Shown here piece by piece: positions 55,525-62,782 of a stretch of 64,000 bases of DNA; within the stretch, counting starts at the first letter, position 1; the number at the start of each line of letters is the position of its first letter. The notes under the pieces were generated by a model. The model ran no database searches. It saw only the letters and a list, made by a program, of their open reading frames with translations, and had not been told where the DNA came from. The DNA lies in assembly GCF_014651675.1 (NCBI RefSeq), contig NZ_BMXI01000002.1:339695-403694 (forward strand), given 5' to 3'. Position numbers and translations under genes: made by a program. The DNA comes from Roseibacillus persicicus (GTDB lineage Bacteria > Verrucomicrobiota > Verrucomicrobiia > Verrucomicrobiales > Akkermansiaceae).

Positions 55525-55556
55525 GAACTGACCTGAAACTGACAATTCTTCGCAAG

Positions 55557-56258
55557 ATGACTATCCGCCCGCAACTGCCAACCGTGCTCGCTACCCTTCT
55601 GGGGATGGCCACGTTGGCGAGTGGGCAGACCGGTGACTTGCGGGGAGAGCTCAATCGTCTGCGCCGCGAAAACGTCAACTTGAGCGAAAGCCTGGTTGCC
55701 GCCAACAAGCGCGCTGACGAAAGCACCGCCAAACTCAACGACATCAAGCTTCGCCTTGAGGCGATGGGTTCCGGTTTACTCGATGGGGGGGATGACCGCC
55801 TTGTCAAAGCCGTATCCGACCTCGAAGTGATGGCTCGCAAGCTTAAGGAGATGGAGGAAGCCGCTCTCGCGCTTTCCGCCAGCACCCAGAACTATCTTTC
55901 CACCGCCATCGCCGCCGACCCGGAAGCCCGGGTGGAGGTCGAGACCCGCCTCCGCGCTCTCGATACCGTCATCGGACTGCGCGAAGCACCCCGGAAGGAT
56001 CGCCAGATGGGCAATCTCCAGCAAGCCGAAGTCGTCAGTGTTGATAGCGAGTCCGGAGTGGTCGTAGTCAATGTTGGACAAAAAGAGTCTGCCGTAGTGG
56101 GGATGGCCTTCGAGGTCTACCGCAACGACAGCAAAGTGGCCGAGGCTCTCGTCGCGCAAACTCGCAACGATGTCAGTGCCCTGTTAGTAACGAATTTAGA
56201 AAACGAAGAGAATCCCGTTCGCAGAGGCGACCGGGTCTCATTTAAACGCAGCAATTAA
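55557..56258 (+). CDS. Exported coiled-coil protein inserted between rpsS and rplV
   Basis: Product of 233 residues. Signal peptide MTIRPQLPTVLATLLGMATL followed by an A-S-G cleavage region; then a coiled coil at about 28-115 (heptads in LRGELNRLRRENVNLSESLV). The last 80 residues (VVSVDSESGVVVVNVGQKES, GMAFEVYRNDSKVAEALV) form a small beta domain like those of FlgT/TraB-type envelope proteins, by pattern only. It is on the same strand, 32 bases after rpsS and 12 before rplV, so it is in the transcript. No family is recognised. Base composition and codon use look like its neighbours. Confidence 0.82.
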   Translation: MTIRPQLPTVLATLLGMATLASGQTGDLRGELNRLRRENVNLSESLVAANKRADESTAKLNDIKLRLEAMGSGLLDGGDDRLVKAVSDLEVMARKLKEMEEAALALSASTQNYLSTAIAADPEARVEVETRLRALDTVIGLREAPRKDRQMGNLQQAEVVSVDSESGVVVVNVGQKESAVVGMAFEVYRNDSKVAEALVAQTRNDVSALLVTNLENEENPVRRGDRVSFKRSN

Positions 56259-56270
56259 GGAAGAAGAATC

Positions 56271-56978
56271 ATGGAAGTCCGCGCGATACATAAATATGCG
56301 AGAATCTCAGCCAAAAAGGCACGGGATGTGGCTCGGGAAATTCAGGGAATGCCTGTTTCCGACGCTCTCGATACACTGACCTACACGCCCAAGAAGGCCG
56401 CTCTCCTCATCGGAAAGACCCTCAAGAGCGCTGTGGCCAATGCCGAGAACAATCACGAGATGGTCGCCGAGACCATGGTGGTCAAGGAAGCTCACGTGAC
56501 CGATGGACCGACTTCACGTCGCTTCAAGCCCCGTGCCCGTGGTTCTGCCGCTGCCATCCGCAAGCGCACCAGCCACATCTACATCACCCTCGCGGAAGCT
56601 CCCGAGGAAGAGGAAAAGCCCAAGTCTGCCAAAGCAGCGAAAAAGGCCGCTCCCAAGCAGCCAGCGAAAGCTGAAAAAGCTCCCGCGCCAGCCGCTGAGG
56701 AAGCCCCCGCTGCTGAAGCCAACAAGGAAGCTCTCGGATTCGTCTACGACGAAGCGCCCGAAGCTGCCGACGACCTCAAAAAGATTTCCGGCGTTGGTCC
56801 TGCACTCGAAGCGAAATTGCACGGGTTTGGTGTTTACACCTACCAGCAAATCGTCGATTGGACCCCCGAGAACATTGCCGCCTTCGATGACCTGCTTTCC
56901 TTCAAGGGACGCATCGAGCGTGACAATTGGCAGGAACAAGCCAAGACACTTCAATCTGAAAACGGAGGCGAGGCTTAA
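56271..56978 (+). CDS. rplV: 50S ribosomal protein L22 with C-terminal helix-hairpin-helix domain
   Basis: Product of 235 residues against about 110 in most bacteria. Residues 1-108 are L22 with the tunnel hairpin (TDGPTSRRFKPRARGSA). Residues 109-165 are an Ala/Pro/Lys/Glu-rich linker. Residues 168-227 are a helix-hairpin-helix domain (LKKISGVGPALEAKLHGFGV, then FKGRIERDNWQEQAK) of the COG3743-like type also seen fused to NuoE or L21 in other bacteria. L22 lines the exit tunnel; the added domain would lie at the ribosome surface. Confidence 0.95.
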   Translation: MEVRAIHKYARISAKKARDVAREIQGMPVSDALDTLTYTPKKAALLIGKTLKSAVANAENNHEMVAETMVVKEAHVTDGPTSRRFKPRARGSAAAIRKRTSHIYITLAEAPEEEEKPKSAKAAKKAAPKQPAKAEKAPAPAAEEAPAAEANKEALGFVYDEAPEAADDLKKISGVGPALEAKLHGFGVYTYQQIVDWTPENIAAFDDLLSFKGRIERDNWQEQAKTLQSENGGEA

Positions 56979-57026
56979 ACCCCACGCAATCGCAACCGAA
57001 ACAACTTAACTTATTTAACGAACGAT

Positions 57027-57806
57027 ATGGGACAGAAAGTCAATCCAGTGGGTTTCCGACTCGCCTTCAACCGCGACTGGCGCTCGAAGTGGTATGCTAA
57101 AGGTGATGATTACACCACCAAGCTCCACGAAGATCTCCAGGTGCGCAAATACATCAAGAACCGCCTCCAGTTCGCCGCCATTTCCAAGGTGGTGATCGAG
57201 CGGGCTTGGAACAGCGTGCGCGTCACGATCCACACCTCTCGCCCCGGTCTCGTGATCGGCAAGCGTGGTGCGGAAATCGAAACCATGACCAAGGACATCT
57301 CCAAGATTTGCAAGGGAGCCCAGGTCAAGATTGATATCCTCGAAATCCGCCAGCCGGAGCTCGATGCCCAGCTCGTTTGTGAGAACATCGCCGTTCAGCT
57401 TGAGCGTCGTATCAGCTTCCGCCGCGCCATGAAGCGCGCGGTTCAGACTGCAATGGACTTCGGTGCTGACGGCATCCGTGTTCGTTGTGGAGGTCGCCTC
57501 GGTGGAGCGGACATCGCCCGTGCCGAGCAATACCGTCAGGGCAAAGTCCCACTTCAAACTCTTCGTGTCCCTATCGACTATGGTTTCGCGGAAGCGAACA
57601 CCGTTTACGGAATCATCGGCGTCAAGTGCTGGTTGAACGTGAAGGAAGAGAAGCTCAAGGGCGGCCAAGGTGGCGGCCAGCGTCGTGGTGGCCCAGGTGG
57701 TCGTCGTGATGACCGTCGCGGAGGTGGTGATCGTCGCGGAGGCGGCGGAGACCGCCGCGGAGGCGGAGACAACCGCGGTGGCGGTGGGGGAGCACCCCGC
57801 GGCTAA
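57027..57806 (+). CDS. rpsC: 30S ribosomal protein S3 with C-terminal Arg/Gly-rich tail
   Basis: Product of 259 residues. Residues 1-210 are the usual S3 with KH domain ([12 protein letters not shown]) and VIGRRG-type loop, at the mRNA entry channel. Residues 211-259 are a low-complexity tail of Gly, Arg, Asp and Gln ([20 protein letters not shown] and similar). GAACGA precedes the start codon. Confidence 0.96.
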   Translation: MGQKVNPVGFRLAFNRDWRSKWYAKGDDYTTKLHEDLQVRKYIKNRLQFAAISKVVIERAWNSVRVTIHTSRPGLVIGKRGAEIETMTKDISKICKGAQVKIDILEIRQPELDAQLVCENIAVQLERRISFRRAMKRAVQTAMDFGADGIRVRCGGRLGGADIARAEQYRQGKVPLQTLRVPIDYGFAEANTVYGIIGVKCWLNVKEEKLKGGQGGGQRRGGPGGRRDDRRGGGDRRGGGGDRRGGGDNRGGGGGAPRG

Positions 57807-57851
57807 ACCGGCTGCTACACACAATTTTTTCGAACGAACCCAAACTTTTAC

Positions 57852-57859
57852 AAAGGAGG
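57852..57859 (+). promoter_or_regulatory. Strong Shine-Dalgarno sequence of rplP
   Basis: AAAGGAGG with nine bases to the ATG at 57869. It is the only near-full Shine-Dalgarno in the ribosomal cluster, where several genes have none, so rplP may be translated independently of its neighbours. Confidence 0.8.
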
Positions 57860-57868
57860 ACCTAAGAT

Positions 57869-58285
57869 ATGCCACTCATGCCCAAGCGGACCAAGTTCCG
57901 CAAATCACATCGCGGAAGCCGCGCTGGTAATGCCCAGCGGGGAACAGACGTTAGCTTTGGAGATTTCGGTCTTCAGGCGCTCGACCGTGGTTGGATGACC
58001 AACCGCCAAATCGAGGCCTGCCGGATTTCCATCAACCGTTACCTCAAGCGTAAGGGTAAAGTCTGGATTCGTATCTTCCCTCACAAATCCACCACCGCAC
58101 GTCCCCCTGAAACCCGGATGGGTAAAGGTAAGGGCCCCGTTGCAGCTTGGGTAGCCGTGATTCGTCCCGGTGCCATGCTCTTCGAAGTGGCTGGTGTGCC
58201 TGAGTCCCAGGCGAAAGAGGCCATGCGCCTCGCATCCAACAAGTTGGGTATCCGCACCCGCTTCGTGGTTCGTGGTAACCACTAA
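57869..58285 (+). CDS. rplP: 50S ribosomal protein L16
   Basis: Product of 138 residues, standard. [33 protein letters not shown] and GTRFVVR-type end ([11 protein letters not shown]) are intact. It has an unusually strong Shine-Dalgarno. Confidence 0.98.
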   Translation: MPLMPKRTKFRKSHRGSRAGNAQRGTDVSFGDFGLQALDRGWMTNRQIEACRISINRYLKRKGKVWIRIFPHKSTTARPPETRMGKGKGPVAAWVAVIRPGAMLFEVAGVPESQAKEAMRLASNKLGIRTRFVVRGNH

Positions 58286-58324
58286 GGCACCCGCAAAACA
58301 TTTTTAGAAAGAAAGACAGTTATT

Positions 58325-58528
58325 ATGGCAGCGACAAAAGCAAAAGACCTCCGCGAAATGAGCAGTGAAGAACTGACCAAGCGCCTGCAGGATCTCAAAT
58401 CGGAGGGCGTGACCCTGCGCATTCAGCAAGCAACCGGACAGTTGGAGAACACCGCTAGCATTCGGACCGTGCGTCGTGATGTGGCACGGATATTGACCAT
58501 TTTGAACCAACGTCGCAGCCAGGCGTAA
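58325..58528 (+). CDS. rpmC: 50S ribosomal protein L29
   Basis: Product of 67 residues, standard. KDLREMSSEELTKRLQDLK and VRRDVARILTIL are the family core. Located between rplP and rpsQ as usual. Confidence 0.96.
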   Translation: MAATKAKDLREMSSEELTKRLQDLKSEGVTLRIQQATGQLENTASIRTVRRDVARILTILNQRRSQA

Positions 58529-58549
58529 CCGATAAGAATTAAGAACGAG

Positions 58550-58828
58550 ATGAGCGAAGAAACCAAATCAGCAGAAGAGACCGGCCCCGGCTTGCGCAAG
58601 CAGCGCGTCGGTATCGTGCGCTCGACCGGCATGGACAAGACCATCGTGGTCGAATACACCAACCGTGTCCCACACCCCCAGTTTAAGAAAATCGTGAAGC
58701 GCTCGAAGAAATTCTACGCTCATGACGAGAAGGAAGAAGCAGCTGTGGGCGACAAGGTCCGCATCGAAGAATGCCGTCCTCTCTCCAAGAAGAAGTGCTG
58801 GAAGCTCGTAGATGTTCTTACGCACTAA
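58550..58828 (+). CDS. rpsQ: 30S ribosomal protein S17
   Basis: Product of 92 residues with a short acidic N-terminal extension (MSEETKSAEETGPGLRKQ) before the usual start. GIVRSTGMDKTIVVEYTNRV and RPLSKKKCWKLV are conserved. AAGAACGAG precedes the ATG. Confidence 0.97.
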   Translation: MSEETKSAEETGPGLRKQRVGIVRSTGMDKTIVVEYTNRVPHPQFKKIVKRSKKFYAHDEKEEAAVGDKVRIEECRPLSKKKCWKLVDVLTH

Positions 58829-58879
58829 TCTTCCCCCTCATTTTTTTAGTAACCAAATTTAACCGAAAGGAACGAAGCG

Positions 58880-59245
58880 ATGATTCAGATGGAGTCCAAA
58901 TTCGAGATTGCCGATAACACCGGCGCTCGTCAGGCAAAAATGATTGGAGTATTGGGCAAGCGCTCACGCTCGGCAGATGTGGGTGACATCATCACCGCAC
59001 ACATTCGGGAGTCGATCCCAACCGCTTCTGTGAAGAAGGGGACTGTGGTTAAGTGCGTGATTGTGCGCACCGCAGCTCCTATCCGGCGTGCTGATGGTTC
59101 GATTCTCCGCTTTGATAGCAACGCGGCAGTGATTATCGACAAGGACGGCAACCCCAAGGGAACCCGTATCTTTGGCCCAGTCGCCCGTGAACTTCGTGAA
59201 AAGAACTTCATGAAGATTGTGTCCCTCGCCCCCGAGGTGCTCTAA
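58880..59245 (+). CDS. rplN: 50S ribosomal protein L14
   Basis: Product of 121 residues, standard. [17 protein letters not shown] and [13 protein letters not shown] are conserved. First gene of the spc part. AAAGGAACGAAG precedes the ATG. Confidence 0.98.
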   Translation: MIQMESKFEIADNTGARQAKMIGVLGKRSRSADVGDIITAHIRESIPTASVKKGTVVKCVIVRTAAPIRRADGSILRFDSNAAVIIDKDGNPKGTRIFGPVARELREKNFMKIVSLAPEVL

Positions 59246-59268
59246 ACCCAGTAAAGAAACTTTACGAG

Positions 59269-59502
59269 ATGTCCCGCATTAAAACACACGTCAAAGCAGG
59301 TGATGAAGTTGAAGTCATCGCCGGCAACCATCGTGGAAAAAAAGGCAAAGTCCTTTCCATCGATGCCAAGAAGAATCAGGTGGTCGTCGAAGGCGTCCGC
59401 GTGATGAAAAAGTCAGTCCGTCGCTCCGAAGAAGCACCCGAGGGTGGAATTATCGACAAAGACGGCCCGATTCATCTTTCCAATGTCAAGAAAGTGGGCT
59501 AA
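59269..59502 (+). CDS. rplX: 50S ribosomal protein L24
   Basis: Product of 77 residues, somewhat short for L24 (about 100). The KOW motif [18 protein letters not shown] is intact; the C-terminal half is trimmed. L24 starts 50S assembly. Confidence 0.95.
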   Translation: MSRIKTHVKAGDEVEVIAGNHRGKKGKVLSIDAKKNQVVVEGVRVMKKSVRRSEEAPEGGIIDKDGPIHLSNVKKVG

Positions 59503-59567
59503 CCCCCGCACCTCGCAGAGCAATCTGCGGTCCTAGCGCTTAAGCGAGAGAAAGCTGACCCGCGATT

Positions 59568-60137
59568 ATGAATAACCAAACTAAAGAACTATACACCAGC
59601 CAAGCGGTGCCTCAGTTGAAGGAGCGCTATGGTCTGAAGAATCCCAATGAGGTGCCGAATCTTGAGAAGATCGTGCTCAATACCCACATTGGACGTTACA
59701 TCAACGACCGTAAGGTAGCCGTGGAAGATGCTGTCGAAGACCTCGGCAAGATCACCGGGCAAAAGCCAAGTGTCGTCTTCGCTCGCAAGAGTGTGGCGAA
59801 CTTCAAGGTCCGCGAAGGAGAAGCCGTCGGAGCCCGTGTCACCCTTCGTGGGGAGCGCATGTGGGAATTCCTCGACCGCTTCATCAACATCACTGCTCCC
59901 AACGTGCGCGACTTTCGCGGTTTCCCGTTCAAGAGCTTTGACGGCCGTGGCAACTACGCCATGGGCATCAATGACCAGTCCATTTTCCCTGAAATTGAAC
60001 TCGACCAGGTGAAGCGCCAACTCGGCTTCGACCTCATCGTGGTCACCACTACTAACAGTGACGAGCAAGCGAAAGCACTCCTTGAGATGCTTAACTTCCC
60101 GTTCCGCAAGCCGGCTGAAAAGTCAGAAGCCGCCTAA
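59568..60137 (+). CDS. rplE: 50S ribosomal protein L5
   Basis: Product of 189 residues, standard. LEKIVLNTHIG, GARVTLRGERMWEFLDRF and FPEIELDQVKRQLGFD are conserved; binds 5S rRNA. The next gene is rpsH at 60166; rpsN, usual here, is absent. Confidence 0.97.
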   Translation: MNNQTKELYTSQAVPQLKERYGLKNPNEVPNLEKIVLNTHIGRYINDRKVAVEDAVEDLGKITGQKPSVVFARKSVANFKVREGEAVGARVTLRGERMWEFLDRFINITAPNVRDFRGFPFKSFDGRGNYAMGINDQSIFPEIELDQVKRQLGFDLIVVTTTNSDEQAKALLEMLNFPFRKPAEKSEAA

Positions 60138-60165
60138 CCAATAGAATTTAAACGAGGACAATATT

Positions 60166-60564
60166 ATGGGAGTCATTAGTGATCCAATTTCCGATTTTTT
60201 GATTCGGTTGAAGAACGCCTCACGGGCGCAGAACGACCAATTCACCGCCCCTTTCTCCAAGATGAAGGTCGAGCTTGCTCGCATTCTCAAGGAAGAAGGC
60301 TACATCTGGAACTACGAGGTGGACACCACCGGTAAGTTTCCAGTCATCAAAGTGACCGCCAAGTATGTGGACGGCACTCCAGCTTTGACTGACCTCAAGC
60401 GTGTTTCACGCCCCGGTCGTCGCCACTATGTCGGTGCGGGCGATGTGCCCCGCGTGTTGAACGGTCTCGGTATCTCCATCCTCTCGACTCCTCGCGGAGT
60501 GATGACTGGAACTCAGGCCAAGCGTGAAAACGTAGGCGGCGAATTGCTGGCCAAGGTTTGGTAA
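60166..60564 (+). CDS. rpsH: 30S ribosomal protein S8
   Basis: Product of 132 residues, standard. SDPISDFLIRLKNA and LSTPRGVMTGTQAKRENVGG are conserved. S8 is often the translational regulator of the spc operon. GAGGA precedes the ATG. Confidence 0.98.
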   Translation: MGVISDPISDFLIRLKNASRAQNDQFTAPFSKMKVELARILKEEGYIWNYEVDTTGKFPVIKVTAKYVDGTPALTDLKRVSRPGRRHYVGAGDVPRVLNGLGISILSTPRGVMTGTQAKRENVGGELLAKVW

Positions 60565-60589
60565 CCCTCAGACAGAAAGAACGAAACAG

Positions 60590-61129
60590 ATGTCACGAGT
60601 AGGAAACAAATCAATCGCTCTTCCCGACAAGGTGAAGATCGCAAACGACGGCCCCCACGTTACAGTGGAAGGCCCCAAGGGTAAGCTGGAATGGACTCTC
60701 CCCGAGGGAATCTCCATCTCCCAGGCCGACGGCGAATTGACCGTCACCCGCGAGAACGACAAGCGCGAAAAGCGTGCCCTCCACGGCACCTCCCGCAGCT
60801 TGGTTCAGAACATGATTACCGGAGTTTCGGAAGGCTTTGTCAAAGAGCTCGAAATCCAGGGGGTTGGTCTCCGTGCCGCTTTGAAGGGCAAAGACCTCGA
60901 CCTCAGCTTGGGTAAATCTCACCCCATCATCCACCCCATCCCCGAAGGTCTTACCGTGACTGTCACCGACAGCACCAAGATCAAGGTGGAAGGTATCGAC
61001 AAGCAACTCGTAGGACAGTTCGCCGCCGAAGTGCGTCGCTTCTATCCACCAGAGCCCTACAAAGGAAAAGGTGTCCGCTATGTGGGCGAATATGTGCGCC
61101 GTAAGGCCGGTAAGAGCGTGAGCAAGTAA
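60590..61129 (+). CDS. rplF: 50S ribosomal protein L6
   Basis: Product of 179 residues, standard. [24 protein letters not shown] and [22 protein letters not shown] are conserved. GAACGA precedes the ATG by five bases. Confidence 0.98.
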   Translation: MSRVGNKSIALPDKVKIANDGPHVTVEGPKGKLEWTLPEGISISQADGELTVTRENDKREKRALHGTSRSLVQNMITGVSEGFVKELEIQGVGLRAALKGKDLDLSLGKSHPIIHPIPEGLTVTVTDSTKIKVEGIDKQLVGQFAAEVRRFYPPEPYKGKGVRYVGEYVRRKAGKSVSK

Positions 61130-61140
61130 GGACTAGAACG

Positions 61141-61497
61141 ATGAGTATTTTAAACAGAAAGAAAGTGCGCCAGCGTGTCCATAAGCGGATTCGCAAGAAG
61201 GTGATTGGAACCAGCGAGCGTCCTCGTTTGGCCGTCCATTGCTCCAACAAGAACCTTTATGTTCAGTTGATCGACGATTCAGCCGGCAAGACCATTTGCC
61301 AAGCCTCTACTCTCGATAAGGAAGTAGAAGAAAAAACGACCAACAAGGACGTGGCAACCAAGATTGGCAAGCTCATCGCTGAGCGTGCTCAAGCTGCCAA
61401 AGTTTCTGATGTGGTATTTGACCGAGGTGGTCACCTCTACCACGGCAAGATCAAGGCTTTGGCCGACGGTGCCCGCGAAGGGGGATTGAAATTTTAA
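61141..61497 (+). CDS. rplR: 50S ribosomal protein L18
   Basis: Product of 118 residues, standard. [18 protein letters not shown] and [20 protein letters not shown] are conserved; binds 5S rRNA. Starts 11 bases after rplF; AGAACG runs directly into the ATG. Confidence 0.98.
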   Translation: MSILNRKKVRQRVHKRIRKKVIGTSERPRLAVHCSNKNLYVQLIDDSAGKTICQASTLDKEVEEKTTNKDVATKIGKLIAERAQAAKVSDVVFDRGGHLYHGKIKALADGAREGGLKF

Positions 61498-61507
61498 TTG
61501 AAGAACG

Positions 61508-62230
61508 ATGTCAGAAGATAACGACAAGAAACCAACAGACGCCCCGACTCCAGAGCCAGCAGCTTCCGCCGATACGGCACCTGCGAAAACCGAGGCCGCC
61601 GCAGAAAAACCTGCTGCCCCTCGTGGAGATCGACGCGCCCCGGAACGTCGCGATGACAATCGTGGAGGTGGAAACCGCGGAGGCGGTGACCGTCGTGGAG
61701 GTGGCCCGGGAGGCCGCCGTGATGGAGGCCGTGGCCGCCGTGACGAAGAGGAAGATGATGGCATGGTCGAGAAGGTCGTCTTCATCAACCGATGCGCCAA
61801 GGTGGTGAAGGGTGGACGTCGCTTCAGTTTCTCCGCCCTCGTAGTCGCTGGTGACCTCAATGGTAAAGTTGGCTTCGGATTCGGTAAAGCGAACGAAGTG
61901 GCCGAGTGCATCAAGAAGGCGAGCGAAATCGCGAAGAGAAGCTTGGAGAAGATGGACCTCGATGGAGATTCCATTCCTCACGAAACTTATGCTGAGTTCG
62001 GCGGTGGCAAAGTTCTTCTTCGCCCCGCTTCACCCGGAACCGGCGTTATTGCTGGTGGTGGTGTCCGTGCCGTCTGCGAAGCAGTCGGGATTAAGGACGT
62101 CCTCGGTAAGTCCCTCGGTTCTAACAATCACGCCAACGTGGTGAAAGCCACTCTCAAGGCCCTCTCTGAACTTCGTAATCGCGACGAGATTTATGCTCTG
62201 CGCGGTAAGAAGAAGAGCAAGGCTATTTAA
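61508..62230 (+). CDS. rpsE: 30S ribosomal protein S5 with long N-terminal Arg/Gly-rich extension
   Basis: Product of 240 residues against about 167 in E. coli. Residues 1-37 are Ala/Pro/Glu-rich, 38-78 Arg/Gly-rich ([20 protein letters not shown]), 79-85 acidic (DEEEDDG). S5 core from about 86 ([20 protein letters not shown]) to the usual C-terminus ([16 protein letters not shown]). S5 and S3 both lie at the mRNA entry channel and both carry Arg/Gly tails here. The next gene is rplO; rpmD is missing. Confidence 0.96.
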   Translation: MSEDNDKKPTDAPTPEPAASADTAPAKTEAAAEKPAAPRGDRRAPERRDDNRGGGNRGGGDRRGGGPGGRRDGGRGRRDEEEDDGMVEKVVFINRCAKVVKGGRRFSFSALVVAGDLNGKVGFGFGKANEVAECIKKASEIAKRSLEKMDLDGDSIPHETYAEFGGGKVLLRPASPGTGVIAGGGVRAVCEAVGIKDVLGKSLGSNNHANVVKATLKALSELRNRDEIYALRGKKKSKAI

Positions 62231-62256
62231 CCTCAATTTAGAAAGCTAAAGGCAAA

Positions 62257-62703
62257 ATGAACTTGCACGATTTACAACCCAATCCCGGCGCCAAGCACCG
62301 GACGAAGCGTCTCGGTAAGGGCGAAAGCTCCGGACTCGGAAAGACTTCCGGTAAGGGACACAAAGGGCAGAAGGCTCGCTCCGGCGGCACCATCCGCCCC
62401 GGATTCGAAGGTGGTCAGATGCCCCTTCACCGTCGTCTGCCCAAGCGCGGATTCAACAACTTCACCTTCCGTGACAAGATCGCGACAGTGAACTTGGCCC
62501 GCATCGAAGAGAAATTCGAAGACGGGGAGACCGTTAGCGAAGAGACTTTGCGCGAACGGAACCTAATGAAAGGTGTCTACGATGCCGTCAAGGTTCTCGG
62601 ACAAGGAGAGATCACCAAGAAGCTGACCTTCAAAGTCGACCTCGTGAGCGCATCTGCTCAGGAGAAGATTGAGAAGGCGGGCGGATCGGTGGAACTCGGT
62701 TAA
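62257..62703 (+). CDS. rplO: 50S ribosomal protein L15
   Basis: Product of 148 residues, standard. KRLGKGESSGLGKTSGKGHK and GFEGGQMPLHRRLPKRGF are conserved. Starts 27 bases after rpsE, leaving no room for rpmD. A terminator lies between it and secY. Confidence 0.97.
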   Translation: MNLHDLQPNPGAKHRTKRLGKGESSGLGKTSGKGHKGQKARSGGTIRPGFEGGQMPLHRRLPKRGFNNFTFRDKIATVNLARIEEKFEDGETVSEETLRERNLMKGVYDAVKVLGQGEITKKLTFKVDLVSASAQEKIEKAGGSVELG

Positions 62704-62722
62704 TTCTCGTTGATCATTCACT

Positions 62723-62767
62723 CCCAAGTTGAGCCCTGGATTTCTCCGGGGCCCTTGGGATTTTTCC
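62723..62767 (+). terminator. Rho-independent terminator between rplO and secY
   Basis: CCCAAG (62723-62728) pairs with CTTGGG (62754-62759), enclosing a second GCCCTGG/CCGGGGC stem, followed by ATTTTTCC. It should reduce transcription into secY. Confidence 0.85.
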
Positions 62768-62772
62768 ATAGA

Positions 62773-62778
62773 TATACT
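62773..62778 (+). promoter_or_regulatory. Candidate -10 box immediately upstream of secY
   Basis: TATACT lies five bases before the secY ATG, between it and the terminator. If used, transcription would start close to the ATG and give a leaderless or near-leaderless mRNA. No -35 box at a normal distance is seen. Confidence 0.3.
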
Positions 62779-62782
62779 ATTC

